A DNA stretch of 15,052 bases from Methanobacteriota archaeon (GTDB taxonomy: Archaea > Thermoplasmatota > E2 > DHVEG-1). The number at the start of each line of letters is the position of its first letter. Position 1 is the stretch's first letter. Below the pieces are notes generated by a model, which was not told the DNA's origin, did no database searches, and was given only the letters and a program-made list of their open reading frames with translations. Below are positions 1-7,698 of the stretch, one piece after another. The translations under genes and the position numbers were made by a program. The stretch spans positions 1 to 15,052 of the forward strand of contig JAPKYG010000170.1 of NCBI GenBank assembly GCA_026394435.1, read 5' to 3'.

Positions 1-630
1 CTCTATGGAGGACCCAATACGGAGGAAACCCCGAGTGCCATGAAACAGATTACCAACGATGTGGTCAAACCAGTACCCTGGGATGTCTGGCTTGACGAGA
101 AAGTCACCATGAACGATGTGAACCCAGGGATCTTCCCCACAGAAGCAGAAATAAAAAAAGTGAAACTTAACCCAACGTTTTTAAGTTATTATGTCCCCTG
201 GAGCGGGTATACGAACATGCAGTTCGCCAGAACCCGAGGATTTAAGACACTCGATGACACCGGTGAATGGAAACGAGATGGGTTCCTTGAACAGTACGAT
301 CAAATCGACTCGCTTGGGTACCTCACCCACACCTGGTTCAAATTCCCGAAGTTCGGCCACCAGCGAGTTACCGAGGTGGCAAGTCTCTACATCAGAGACG
401 TTATGATGACGCGCAAAGAAGCTGTCGAAAAAGTTATCGCGGAGGACTGGAAACTGGACCGGAGAATGCTTACCGATTTTCTTAACTTCATCAACTATAA
501 AGAAACCGATTTCTGGAAAATCGTCGACAAATTCGCAAATAAAGATATCGTTGAAAAGCGAAGCGATGTCTGGAGATTAAAAAAGAACGTTGAAGAAGCA
601 TTACAAACTGGCGGAGAAGTTAAACCATAA
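1..630 (+). CDS. N-acetyl sugar amidotransferase, C-terminal part (5' end outside window)
   Basis: The reading frame is open from base 1, so the start lies upstream; about 209 residues are visible. The sequence resembles the C-terminal half of the WbuX/WbpG/PseA family, ATP-dependent enzymes that turn an acetamido group of a sugar into an acetamidino group using ammonia. Visible family-like segments are SYYVPWSGYTN, a DTGEWKRDGF stretch and a FPKFGHQRVTEVASLYIRD helix followed by the 'MTRKEAVEKV' motif. The same architecture ends the intact homologue at 12443-13501 (IREGRITREAALKLIEKYD), but the two are clearly diverged. The N-terminal zinc-like cysteines and the SGGKDS ATP loop are off-window. 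The next gene is 80 nt downstream. Family assignment is from remembered motifs; the exact sugar substrate cannot be told. Confidence 0.8.
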   Translation, partial: LYGGPNTEETPSAMKQITNDVVKPVPWDVWLDEKVTMNDVNPGIFPTEAEIKKVKLNPTFLSYYVPWSGYTNMQFARTRGFKTLDDTGEWKRDGFLEQYDQIDSLGYLTHTWFKFPKFGHQRVTEVASLYIRDVMMTRKEAVEKVIAEDWKLDRRMLTDFLNFINYKETDFWKIVDKFANKDIVEKRSDVWRLKKNVEEALQTGGEVKP

Positions 631-710
631 TCTCCGAGAGTACAGCGTTATAACCAAAAACAATCATTCGATCTATAAATTAAAACAAACAGAAAAAGGA
701 TGAAAAAAAA

Positions 711-1853
711 ATGAATTGGAAAATTCCTCTCTTCAAGATGTACTGGGATACACAAGATATCGTCGCAGTAACCAAGGTCATCAAACGGGGAAGTTACTGG
801 ACCATGGGTCCTGAAATACAGACATTAGAAAACAACATCGCTGGTTTTATTGGAAAAAAATACGGAGTCTCGTTTAACTCAGGGACATCAGCGCTTCATG
901 CAACCCTTCTGGCTTATGATATCAAACACGGAAATGAAGTCATTGTCCCGTCATTTACCTTTATCGCCACTGCAAACGTCGTCGTCCTTACAGGTGCGAC
1001 GCCTATATTTGCTGACATCGAGAAGCAATCCTATGCTCTAGACTCAGAAGATGTCAAAGAAAAAATCACTGGTAAAACCAAAGCGATCATCCCTATTCAT
1101 TACGGCGGAGGACCTTGTAAAAATATCAAGGCGTTACAAGAAATCGCAAAAGATCATCACCTCGTACTTCTCGAGGATGCCGCAGAATCACTCGGAGCAA
1201 AAATACACAACGAACGTGTAGGGACTTTTGGTGATGCTGCGATGTTCAGCTTCTGCCAAAACAAGGTCATCACCGCAGGGGAAGGTGGCATCGTTGTAAC
1301 CGATTCAAAAACTATTGCTGAGAAACTCCAACTGATTCGCTCCCATGGTCGTGTCGAAAGCAAAGAGGGATATTTCGCGACCACCCAAGAGTTAGATTAC
1401 ATCCAAGCAGGTTATAATTACCGGCTGCCAAGTATCAATGCGGCACTCGTGCTTTCACAATTCAAGAAATTTAACAGAATCATACATATGCGCAGAGAAA
1501 AAGCAGCGTATTATACAAAAAAACTCTCAAAGATAAAGGATATACGGACACCGGTTGAATCCAAAGGTGAGTATCATGTCTACCAGCTCTACACCATCGA
1601 ACTACCTGATAAAAAAACCAGGGACCATTTGCAGCAACACCTCACCAAGGCAGGGATCATGACGAAAGTCTACTTCGAACCGATTCATCTGAAAACATTC
1701 TACATAAAAGAATTTAACTACAAAAAAAGTGATTTACCGACCACGGAAGAAATGGCAGAAAAAGTAATTACACTGCCACTCTATCCAACATTAACCAAAA
1801 AAGAAATGGATTACATTATTTCTGTGATTGAAAAAGGATGTAGATCAACATGA
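711..1853 (+). CDS. DegT/DnrJ/EryC1/StrS-family sugar aminotransferase
   Basis: A PLP-dependent aminotransferase of 380 residues, the usual length for the family, that would transfer an amino group from glutamate to a nucleotide-linked keto sugar in the cytoplasm. Visible motifs are FNSGTSALHA (about 55-64) for cofactor phosphate binding, LEDAAESLGA (about 154-163) with the PLP-contacting aspartate, and FSFCQNKVITAGEGG (about 179-193), where Lys185 should form the Schiff base. The final third has the family's GYNYRLP and HVYQLYTIEL segments. The start at ATG 711 has a GGATG ribosome site 8 nt upstream; a TATA-like stretch lies at 674-680 but is so close that any transcript would have almost no leader. 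The stop overlaps the next start by 4 nt (ATGA), so it is probably co-translated with the dehydratase that could supply its keto substrate. It is only distantly similar to the PseC-like enzyme downstream. Confidence 0.9.
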   Translation: MNWKIPLFKMYWDTQDIVAVTKVIKRGSYWTMGPEIQTLENNIAGFIGKKYGVSFNSGTSALHATLLAYDIKHGNEVIVPSFTFIATANVVVLTGATPIFADIEKQSYALDSEDVKEKITGKTKAIIPIHYGGGPCKNIKALQEIAKDHHLVLLEDAAESLGAKIHNERVGTFGDAAMFSFCQNKVITAGEGGIVVTDSKTIAEKLQLIRSHGRVESKEGYFATTQELDYIQAGYNYRLPSINAALVLSQFKKFNRIIHMRREKAAYYTKKLSKIKDIRTPVESKGEYHVYQLYTIELPDKKTRDHLQQHLTKAGIMTKVYFEPIHLKTFYIKEFNYKKSDLPTTEEMAEKVITLPLYPTLTKKEMDYIISVIEKGCRST

Positions 1854-2905
1854 TGCAAAAACAGTTAGAAAACATCTTTCGAGGAAAAAAAATCTTAGTC
1901 ACTGGTGGCACTGGCTGCATCGGCAGCGAAATCGTACGAAGCGTGTTAAAATACAAACCAGAGGTAGTACGAATCTTCAGCAACGATGAGAACGCCACCT
2001 TCCAGATGATAAATGAGACCGATGACACCGAAGTAAAAATGATGCATGAAATCCCTAACAGAAGATTCTTAATAGGAGATGTTCGCGACAAAGAACGAGT
2101 AATGCTTGCAATGGAAGACATCGATATCGTCTACCATGCAGCTGCACTCAAACACGTTCCTCTCTGCGAATACAACCCTTTTGAAGCAATTAAAACCAAT
2201 GTACTAGGAACACGAAATATTATTGAAGCTGCACTCGCATCAGGTGTAGATCGAGTCATTAGTATCAGCACAGACAAAGCAGTCAACCCAGCCAACACCA
2301 TGGGGGCCACAAAACTCCTGGCTGAGAAACTGATCATCGATGCTAATGAAGGAAAAGGCGTGAAAGGGACCCTCTTTTCCTCAGTTCGATTCGGAAATGT
2401 ATCATTCTCTCGAGGATCAGTCATCCCGCTTTTTGAGGAGCAAATCCGACAGAAAAAAATGATTACCATCACCAACCCAGATATGACTAGATTTATGATG
2501 TCTCTCTCCAACACGATTGAATTGGTGTTCCAAGCAACCCTACTTGCAAAAGGCGGTGAGATTTTCGTCCTGAAAATGCCGGTTATTAAACTGGATGATT
2601 TAATCGATGTCATCATTGAAGAATACGCTCAAAAATACAATTATAAAAAAGGAAACATCGAGAAAAAAATAATCGGCCTGCGACCAGGAGAAAAAATGTA
2701 TGAGGAACTAATGACCGAAACCGAAACGGCATTTGCCTTTGAAACAGAAACCATGCTCATCATCCCTCCACAGCTAGAAATGCCTAGTATTCACTATACC
2801 GTATCAGATTATCCAAATGCACACCCCTGTACTTCTCATGGTTATTCCTCACGAGATATTGCTCCAATTCCAAAAGAAGAAATAAAACGATTGTTATTCT
2901 CATAG
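1850..2905 (+). CDS. CapD-like NDP-N-acetylhexosamine 4,6-dehydratase (SDR superfamily, Met-type active site)
   Basis: A 351-residue extended short-chain dehydrogenase of the polysaccharide-biosynthesis (CapD/FlaA1) type, expected to convert a UDP-N-acetylhexosamine into its 4-keto-6-deoxy form. It shows the NAD(P) loop TGGTGCIG (18-25), FLIGDVRD (73-80), YHAAALKHVP (95-104), STDKAVNP (140-147), SSVRFGNV, and the C-terminal GLRPGEKMYEEL. The catalytic YxxxK position reads MGATK (151-155): methionine replaces tyrosine. Met is known at this position in WbpM and PglF (and, as I recall, CapE/FnlA-type enzymes), whereas PseB/FlaA1 enzymes have Tyr. It therefore probably serves a different sugar route from the broken PseB-like gene at 4713. 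Two start codons are possible, ATG 1850 or ATG 1853. It overlaps the preceding aminotransferase gene by 4 nt and probably hands it its product. Confidence 0.85.
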   Translation: MMQKQLENIFRGKKILVTGGTGCIGSEIVRSVLKYKPEVVRIFSNDENATFQMINETDDTEVKMMHEIPNRRFLIGDVRDKERVMLAMEDIDIVYHAAALKHVPLCEYNPFEAIKTNVLGTRNIIEAALASGVDRVISISTDKAVNPANTMGATKLLAEKLIIDANEGKGVKGTLFSSVRFGNVSFSRGSVIPLFEEQIRQKKMITITNPDMTRFMMSLSNTIELVFQATLLAKGGEIFVLKMPVIKLDDLIDVIIEEYAQKYNYKKGNIEKKIIGLRPGEKMYEELMTETETAFAFETETMLIIPPQLEMPSIHYTVSDYPNAHPCTSHGYSSRDIAPIPKEEIKRLLFS

Positions 2906-2960
2906 CGTACTACGTAGAAATCGTAAAGCACACTTTATCGATAATAATTCACAGTAATAA

Positions 2961-3033
2961 TATAAAAACCCCTAAGGTCAGTTCCAAAGGTATATCTTCC
3001 TTGAAATGAAAAAAATTACAAAGAGGAGAAACA
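2961..3033 (+). promoter_or_regulatory. Candidate promoter and strong ribosome binding site for the glycosyltransferase gene
   Basis: The 128-nt gap after the dehydratase is AT-rich and carries TATAAAAA at 2961-2968. With an archaeal-type promoter, transcription would begin about 25 nt downstream, leaving a leader of roughly 45 nt. GAGGAG at 3023-3028 lies 5 nt before ATG 3034 and is one of the best Shine-Dalgarno matches in the window. An 8-bp palindrome CTACGTAG at 2910-2917 is present, with no evidence of function. The promoter call is inference from composition and spacing; the ribosome site is seen directly. Confidence 0.4.
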
Positions 3034-4584
3034 ATGACCGTAAAAGTTATCTTCACCGAATGTTCCATTCCATTTTGGATTGATGTAGCTGACAACCTTG
3101 TAAAACAACATCAGTGGAAACCAATCTATTGGACTGCACGGCCTGACTATAAAACAATTGTAACCAAACGGTTCCCCGACATCATATTCCACTCGAACAT
3201 CGATGCTGTCCGCGGTATTCCAGCACCGGATTGTATGAATTTACCATTGCCTCCAATAGATCAACCATTACTTAAGGACCTTTCCTTCAACGAATCAATT
3301 GCGCTCAGAATGATGAACAGAATGGACCGAACAGATTCATTTACTTTTGAAGAACGAGAACAACTCTATTATCAATGTGTGCGATATTGGAATGGTATCA
3401 TCACACATTATTCCCCAGATGTCGTTGTTTTTTCCGTATCACCGCATCTTATTTATGACTATATCCTTTATTCTCTGTGTAAAAAGTACAATATTATAAC
3501 TATTTTATTTGAACAAACATCGCTGGATGGTTGGATTTATCCAGAGCAACATTTCGAAGCAGGATCCCACCTGTTACAAACAACATACAAAACTATGGTT
3601 CAATGCTGGAAACAGGGAAAAAACAAAAAAATCACGCTTTCCAATGAAGCAAAAAAACACCTGGATAAAATTTCAGGAGAATATTCTGTTGCAATCCCGT
3701 TTTATATGAAAGATCAGTTTCAGCAAAAAAATATCGCTCGTTTTCTTATAAAAAAAATATTGACAAATCCGGAAAATATCTCAAATATGATCAAAAAAGG
3801 AAGATATCTTTTTTCACGACCACATTATATCAAAGAAAAAGGAAAAAGTATTCAAGAGTCTGATCTCAGAAAATGGAGGTACCTCTTCTGTCGTGTTCAA
3901 GGAATGAAGAAAAAAAACATGCTAAAACATATCTATACTACCTTAGAAAAAGAAGTAGATTTCCAACAACCTTACGTTTACTTTCCTCTTCATTATCGAC
4001 CAGAAAATACTACATCGCCTCTTGGTGAATCGTACGATGATCAATTCCTGGTTATCGACATGCTTTCAAAATGTGTGCCAGATAGTTGGAGAATTTACGT
4101 CAAAGAGCACTCCTCTCAGTGGCATATTAAATTTTGTGGGGAAAGCGGGAGATCCACTGATTTTTACAATAGAATCGTCTCACTACCCAATGTTCAATTA
4201 ATCCCGATCACATCATCGAATTTTGATTTAATCGACAATGCAAAAACAGTGGTCACTATTACGGGCACCGCTGGATGGGAAGCGGTTGTACGGGGAAAAC
4301 CTGTGTTAATCTTCGGCCATGCATGGTATAAATTTTGCGAAGGTGTCTTCTTCATCCAATCAGAGATAGATTGCAGAGAAGCACTTGCGAAAATTCAATC
4401 AGGGTTTACTATTGATAAGGAATTAGTACACTTGTTTCTTGCAATAGTGCAACAGATAGGGGTCAACGCGTACGTTGAGCCTGCATTTGCAAAAATTGTG
4501 AATATTTCCCCTGACCAGAACGTCACACGGCTCGCAGACGCCATTCGTTCGTTTTATATACAAATCACCAGTAAAAAATCATAA
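3034..4584 (+). CDS. Capsule-polysaccharide-type glycosyltransferase (GT-B-like, KpsC/KpsS-related family)
   Basis: A 516-residue protein resembling the 'capsule polysaccharide biosynthesis' proteins found beside nonulosonic-acid genes. I expect it to transfer an activated sugar, perhaps the nonulosonate itself, to a glycan acceptor at the cytoplasmic face of the membrane. Recognisable parts lie in the C-terminal half: PLHYRPENTT (318-327), IYVKEHS (354-360), a DNAKTVVTITGTAGWEA segment (401-417) and GKPVLIFGHAWY (421-432), which match the nucleotide-sugar-binding lobe of these GT-B enzymes. The N-terminal half starts VKVIFTE and has no export signal or obvious membrane segment. A lysine-rich middle region (about 195-300) looks like a variable linker. 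It is the only glycosyltransferase candidate in the window. Donor and acceptor cannot be derived from the sequence. Confidence 0.75.
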   Translation: MTVKVIFTECSIPFWIDVADNLVKQHQWKPIYWTARPDYKTIVTKRFPDIIFHSNIDAVRGIPAPDCMNLPLPPIDQPLLKDLSFNESIALRMMNRMDRTDSFTFEEREQLYYQCVRYWNGIITHYSPDVVVFSVSPHLIYDYILYSLCKKYNIITILFEQTSLDGWIYPEQHFEAGSHLLQTTYKTMVQCWKQGKNKKITLSNEAKKHLDKISGEYSVAIPFYMKDQFQQKNIARFLIKKILTNPENISNMIKKGRYLFSRPHYIKEKGKSIQESDLRKWRYLFCRVQGMKKKNMLKHIYTTLEKEVDFQQPYVYFPLHYRPENTTSPLGESYDDQFLVIDMLSKCVPDSWRIYVKEHSSQWHIKFCGESGRSTDFYNRIVSLPNVQLIPITSSNFDLIDNAKTVVTITGTAGWEAVVRGKPVLIFGHAWYKFCEGVFFIQSEIDCREALAKIQSGFTIDKELVHLFLAIVQQIGVNAYVEPAFAKIVNISPDQNVTRLADAIRSFYIQITSKKS

Positions 4585-4610
4585 ATTATCATTCTACAAT
4601 GCTATGGTAT

Positions 4611-4640
4611 TCATTGCACCTACCTGCAATGATTTCTTAT
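4611..4640 (+). terminator. Terminator-like hairpin after the glycosyltransferase gene
   Basis: A perfect 8-bp inverted repeat, TCATTGCA at 4611-4618 and TGCAATGA at 4625-4632, surrounds a 6-nt loop and is followed by the T-rich run TTTCTTAT. It lies 27 nt after the stop of the glycosyltransferase gene and about 80 nt before the next start, a sensible place for transcription to end. The stem is AT-rich and the T tract is interrupted, so it could instead be an operator or a chance repeat. Confidence 0.4.
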
Positions 4641-4712
4641 ATCAGAAAGTTTTTTAAAATAATGTCAACATGTCCCATAACAGAACAATTAGGGATTCTA
4701 AGAGGTTTTCCA

Positions 4713-5530
4713 ATGGATGTATTAAAAAATAAGGTTATTCTCTTAACTGGGGGAACAGGCTCGTTCGGTAGCAAATTCACCGAGATCGCACTCTCACAGC
4801 ATGATCCAGCAGCGATACGGATATTCTCACGAGGGGAGAAAAAACAGTACGATATGATGAATAAATTCAAAGACGAACGACTGCGGTTCCTCATCGGAGA
4901 CGTGCGGGATAGAGACAGACTTCACCGGGCTATGACCAGCTCAACCTTTATGGTGCAACGAAGATGACGGCGGAAAAACTCTTTATTCAGGGGAACTCGT
5001 ATTCAGGTAAAGTGAACACGAAATTCAGCTGCGTTCGATATGGAAACGTTATTGGAAGTCGTGGAAGTGTTATACCGCTTTTTCTTGAGCAAAAGAGCAC
5101 AGGGGTCATTACTATCACCGATGAGAAGATGACCAGGTTTTGGATCACCCTTGAACGAGGAGTAAATTTCGTCATCGACTGTATTGGACGTATGCAAGGC
5201 GGGGAAATCTTCGTCCCAAAAATTCCCAGTATGCATATCTCGGATTTAGCAGATGCGATTGCACCAGGGGCTAAAAGAAAAATCATCGGGATTCGGCCTG
5301 GGGAGAAAATCCACGAGGTGCTTCTTACGGAAAATGAGGCAAGTCATAGCAGAGATTTTGGTGATTACATTATCATTGAACCTGAACATCCATTTTGGAG
5401 CTCAGCGCAGTTGAAAGGAGGAAAATCATTGCCTAATGGTTTCCGGTATGAAAGCGGGGAGAACACAGATTGGCTGACCAAAGAAAAGCTCATGGCCATA
5501 CTCAAGGAATTAGAATGCCTGGAAAACTAG
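4713..5530 (+). pseudogene. pseB: PseB-like UDP-GlcNAc 4,6-dehydratase (inverting type), broken by internal deletion and frameshift
   Basis: Two fragments in different frames together form a FlaA1/PseB-type dehydratase, first enzyme of the pseudaminic acid pathway. The first (4713 to the stop at 4967) has TGGTGSFGS, a RIFSRGEKKQ stretch and FLIGDVRDRDRLHRAM, then runs out of frame. The second is homologous from about 4940, with LNLYGATK carrying the catalytic Tyr and Lys, then VRYGNVIGSRGSVIPLF, GIRPGEKIHE and a typical WLTKEKL tail. Compared with the homologue at 1850, about 59 codons are missing between RAM and NLYGATK, including HAAALK and STDKA. Only 5 nt remain there, so roughly 172 nt are lost, a non-multiple of three. 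The start at ATG 4713 has AGAGGT at 4701-4706. No active enzyme can result unless the deletion is an assembly error. Both flanking halves are otherwise well preserved, suggesting a recent event. Confidence 0.85.
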
Positions 5531-6714
5531 CCATCCATGGGGGAACCCCTGTTAGAAAAACCATTGTACCATACGGTCATCAGTGGATTGATTCCGATGA
5601 CAGTCAAGCAGTTACTGACGTGTTAAAAACCGATTGGATTACCCAAGGTCCCAAAGTTGAGGAGTTCGAACACGTTGTCTCCAAGTACTGTCATGCAAAG
5701 TATGCAGTCGCGTTTTCTTCAGGAACGGCTGCGTTGCATGCAGCAGCTTTCACCGCTGGTGTCTCTTACGGATCTGATGTAATCACGAGCCCCATAACGT
5801 TTGTCGCAGACGGAAATTGTGTTTTGTATTTAGGGGGGACGGTGAAATTTTCTGATATCAACCCAGACACCTACAATATCGATCCGGGTAACATTAAAAC
5901 CACTCTTACCTCTAAAACCAAAGCACTTATTCCCGTTGATTTCGCAGGTCAACCCTGTGACCTTGATGAGATAAACACCATTGCCTCTGACCATCGTATC
6001 CCCGTAATTGAAGATGCTGCTCATTCACTAGGGGCAGAGTACAAAGGAAAAAAAATCGGTGGCCTTGCTGATTTCACCGTTTTCAGCTTCCATCCTGTCA
6101 AAGCGATCACGACGGGTGAAGGCGGTATGGTTCTTACGAACTATGAAGAATTCTATGAACAATTGCTCATGTTTCGCACACACGGCATTACCAAAGACCC
6201 AAGAAAACTTAAAAGAAACGAGGGCGCCTGGTACTATGAGATGCAAGAATTAGGGTTTAACTATCGACTCACTGATCTCCAATGTGCTCTTGGTATCAGC
6301 CAGTTTAAAAAACTTGATACCTTCATTAAAAGGAGACGAGCGATCGCCTTACAATACAACAACGCCTTCTCCGAGCTTCAAGAAATAACCATTCCTTATG
6401 AGAAAAAAGATGTACGATCTGCCTACCATATTTATGTGATTCAACTGCAGCTTGAGCGACTTACTTGTGGTAGAAAAACTATCTTTGATGCGCTCAGAGC
6501 AGAAAACATCGGGGTTCAAGTACACTACATCCCAGTCCACTATCAACCCTACTATCAACAAAACCTCGGGTACAAGAAAGGAAACTTTCCATTTGCTGAA
6601 CGATACTATGAACGAGCACTCACCCTGCCCCTCTTCCCACGCATGACTGATGGTGATGTCGAAGACGTGATTGAAGCAGTACAAAAGGTTATTTCCTATT
6701 ACAGGAGAGATTAA
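5515..6714 (+). CDS. pseC: PseC-like UDP-4-amino-4,6-dideoxy-N-acetyl-altrosamine transaminase
   Basis: A DegT-family PLP aminotransferase of 399 residues; PseC aminates the C4 keto group made by PseB. Telling segments are KLAIHGGTPVRK, YGHQWIDSDD (20-29), WITQGPKVEEFE (41-52), SSGTAALHAA (68-77), an IPVDFAGQPCD stretch (139-149), EDAAHSLGAEYKGKK (166-180) and FSFHPVKAITTGEGGM (190-205), with Lys196 as the expected PLP lysine. The whole pattern is that of PseC rather than of generic perosamine-type enzymes. I chose ATG 5515, which follows AAGGA at 5504-5508, over an in-frame TTG at 5470 that would add 15 unrelated residues. It overlaps the 3' end of the pseB-like fragment by 16 nt, the order expected for a PseB-PseC pair. 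The enzyme looks intact although its substrate supplier is broken. Confidence 0.9.
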   Translation: MPGKLAIHGGTPVRKTIVPYGHQWIDSDDSQAVTDVLKTDWITQGPKVEEFEHVVSKYCHAKYAVAFSSGTAALHAAAFTAGVSYGSDVITSPITFVADGNCVLYLGGTVKFSDINPDTYNIDPGNIKTTLTSKTKALIPVDFAGQPCDLDEINTIASDHRIPVIEDAAHSLGAEYKGKKIGGLADFTVFSFHPVKAITTGEGGMVLTNYEEFYEQLLMFRTHGITKDPRKLKRNEGAWYYEMQELGFNYRLTDLQCALGISQFKKLDTFIKRRRAIALQYNNAFSELQEITIPYEKKDVRSAYHIYVIQLQLERLTCGRKTIFDALRAENIGVQVHYIPVHYQPYYQQNLGYKKGNFPFAERYYERALTLPLFPRMTDGDVEDVIEAVQKVISYYRRD

Positions 6715-7698
6715 ATGAAATTCCTAGTCATTGGCTGTGGCTCCATTGGAGAGCGACACATTCGAAATCTCCGCTTACTCACTGATCAACCGATTATAGC
6801 TTGTGACACAAACAGTGAACGCCTTCGTCTCATCAAAGAAAAATACCATTTGGAGACATACTTGGATGTTGATGAGGCACTGAATCAGAAACCTGATGCT
6901 GTTCTTATCTGTACCCCACCAACCCTCCACATTTCCCAAGGGCTTAAGGCAGTCGAGCATGATGCACACCTTTTCATGGAAAAACCTCTCTCTCATTCTC
7001 TAGAGCATGTTGATCTGTTGCTCAAACAAGCCAAAAAGAAGAAGGTAATTATATTTGTTGGTTATAACCTTCGATTTCACCCAGGTATAATATTTTTGAA
7101 AAAACTGCTTGACGAGGGAACTATTGGAAAGGTCTTTTCTGCTCGCGTTGAATTCGGTCAATATCTTCCTGATTGGAGGCCACAGCAGAATTATCGACAA
7201 ACATACACAGCGAGAAAAGAGCTCGGTGGTGGCATCATCCTTGATGCGTCCCATGAAATCGATTACATACGATTTCTCCTTGGTGAAGTCACCACAGTAT
7301 CATGTATCTCTGCAACACTCAGTGATTTGGAGGTGAACGTCGAGGATACCGCAGAAATCCTCATTACGTTTAAAAATAACGGTATAGCAGAGATCCACCT
7401 TGATTTCGTCCAGCGAGAATATTCACGAAACTGCAAGATAATAGGTGAAAAAGGAACTATCGTTTGGGATTACCCAGGCAATTACGTTAAGACCTACAAC
7501 AGCGAAACCAAACAATGGACAACCCATCCTACAATCATAGAACCTAATGAGATGTACCTTGCGGAGATGAAACATTTTCTTGCTTGTCTCCAGGGAAACG
7601 CAACTCCGCTGGTGAATGGAGACGACGCAAAGAAAACCCTGGAGATCGTATTAGCAGCCAAACAATCCTCAAACACTGGAAAGATGATACAGTTATGA
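6715..7698 (+). CDS. Gfo/Idh/MocA-family NAD(P)-dependent oxidoreductase
   Basis: A 327-residue oxidoreductase of the glucose-fructose oxidoreductase/inositol dehydrogenase family. It has an N-terminal Rossmann fold with the loop GCGSIG (7-12), LICTPPTLH (64-72), the family signature MEKPLS (88-93) with the Lys expected in the active site, and the C-terminal sheet domain containing GGGIILDASHEIDY (171-184), where His180 and nearby Asp183 match the usual catalytic pair. It starts directly after the pseC stop (TAAATG) with AGGAGAG at 6703-6709, so it is clearly in the operon. Substrate is unknown. No standard pseudaminic or legionaminic acid step needs such an enzyme, so I infer that it oxidises a hydroxyl of the sugar, possibly to prepare a ketone for the class III aminotransferase encoded two genes later. 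Confidence 0.85.
   Translation: MKFLVIGCGSIGERHIRNLRLLTDQPIIACDTNSERLRLIKEKYHLETYLDVDEALNQKPDAVLICTPPTLHISQGLKAVEHDAHLFMEKPLSHSLEHVDLLLKQAKKKKVIIFVGYNLRFHPGIIFLKKLLDEGTIGKVFSARVEFGQYLPDWRPQQNYRQTYTARKELGGGIILDASHEIDYIRFLLGEVTTVSCISATLSDLEVNVEDTAEILITFKNNGIAEIHLDFVQREYSRNCKIIGEKGTIVWDYPGNYVKTYNSETKQWTTHPTIIEPNEMYLAEMKHFLACLQGNATPLVNGDDAKKTLEIVLAAKQSSNTGKMIQL

Noticed and set aside
2131..2616. Minus-strand open frame of 161 codons
   Set aside because: It lies wholly inside the dehydratase gene, which has clear SDR motifs, so it is an antisense shadow.
2910..2917. Palindrome CTACGTAG as an operator
   Set aside because: A single 8-bp palindrome with no second copy or position relative to a clear promoter is not enough support.
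5470..5514. Longer TTG-initiated start for the PseC-like protein
   Set aside because: It adds 15 residues unlike the family N-terminus, while ATG 5515 has its own AAGGA ribosome site.
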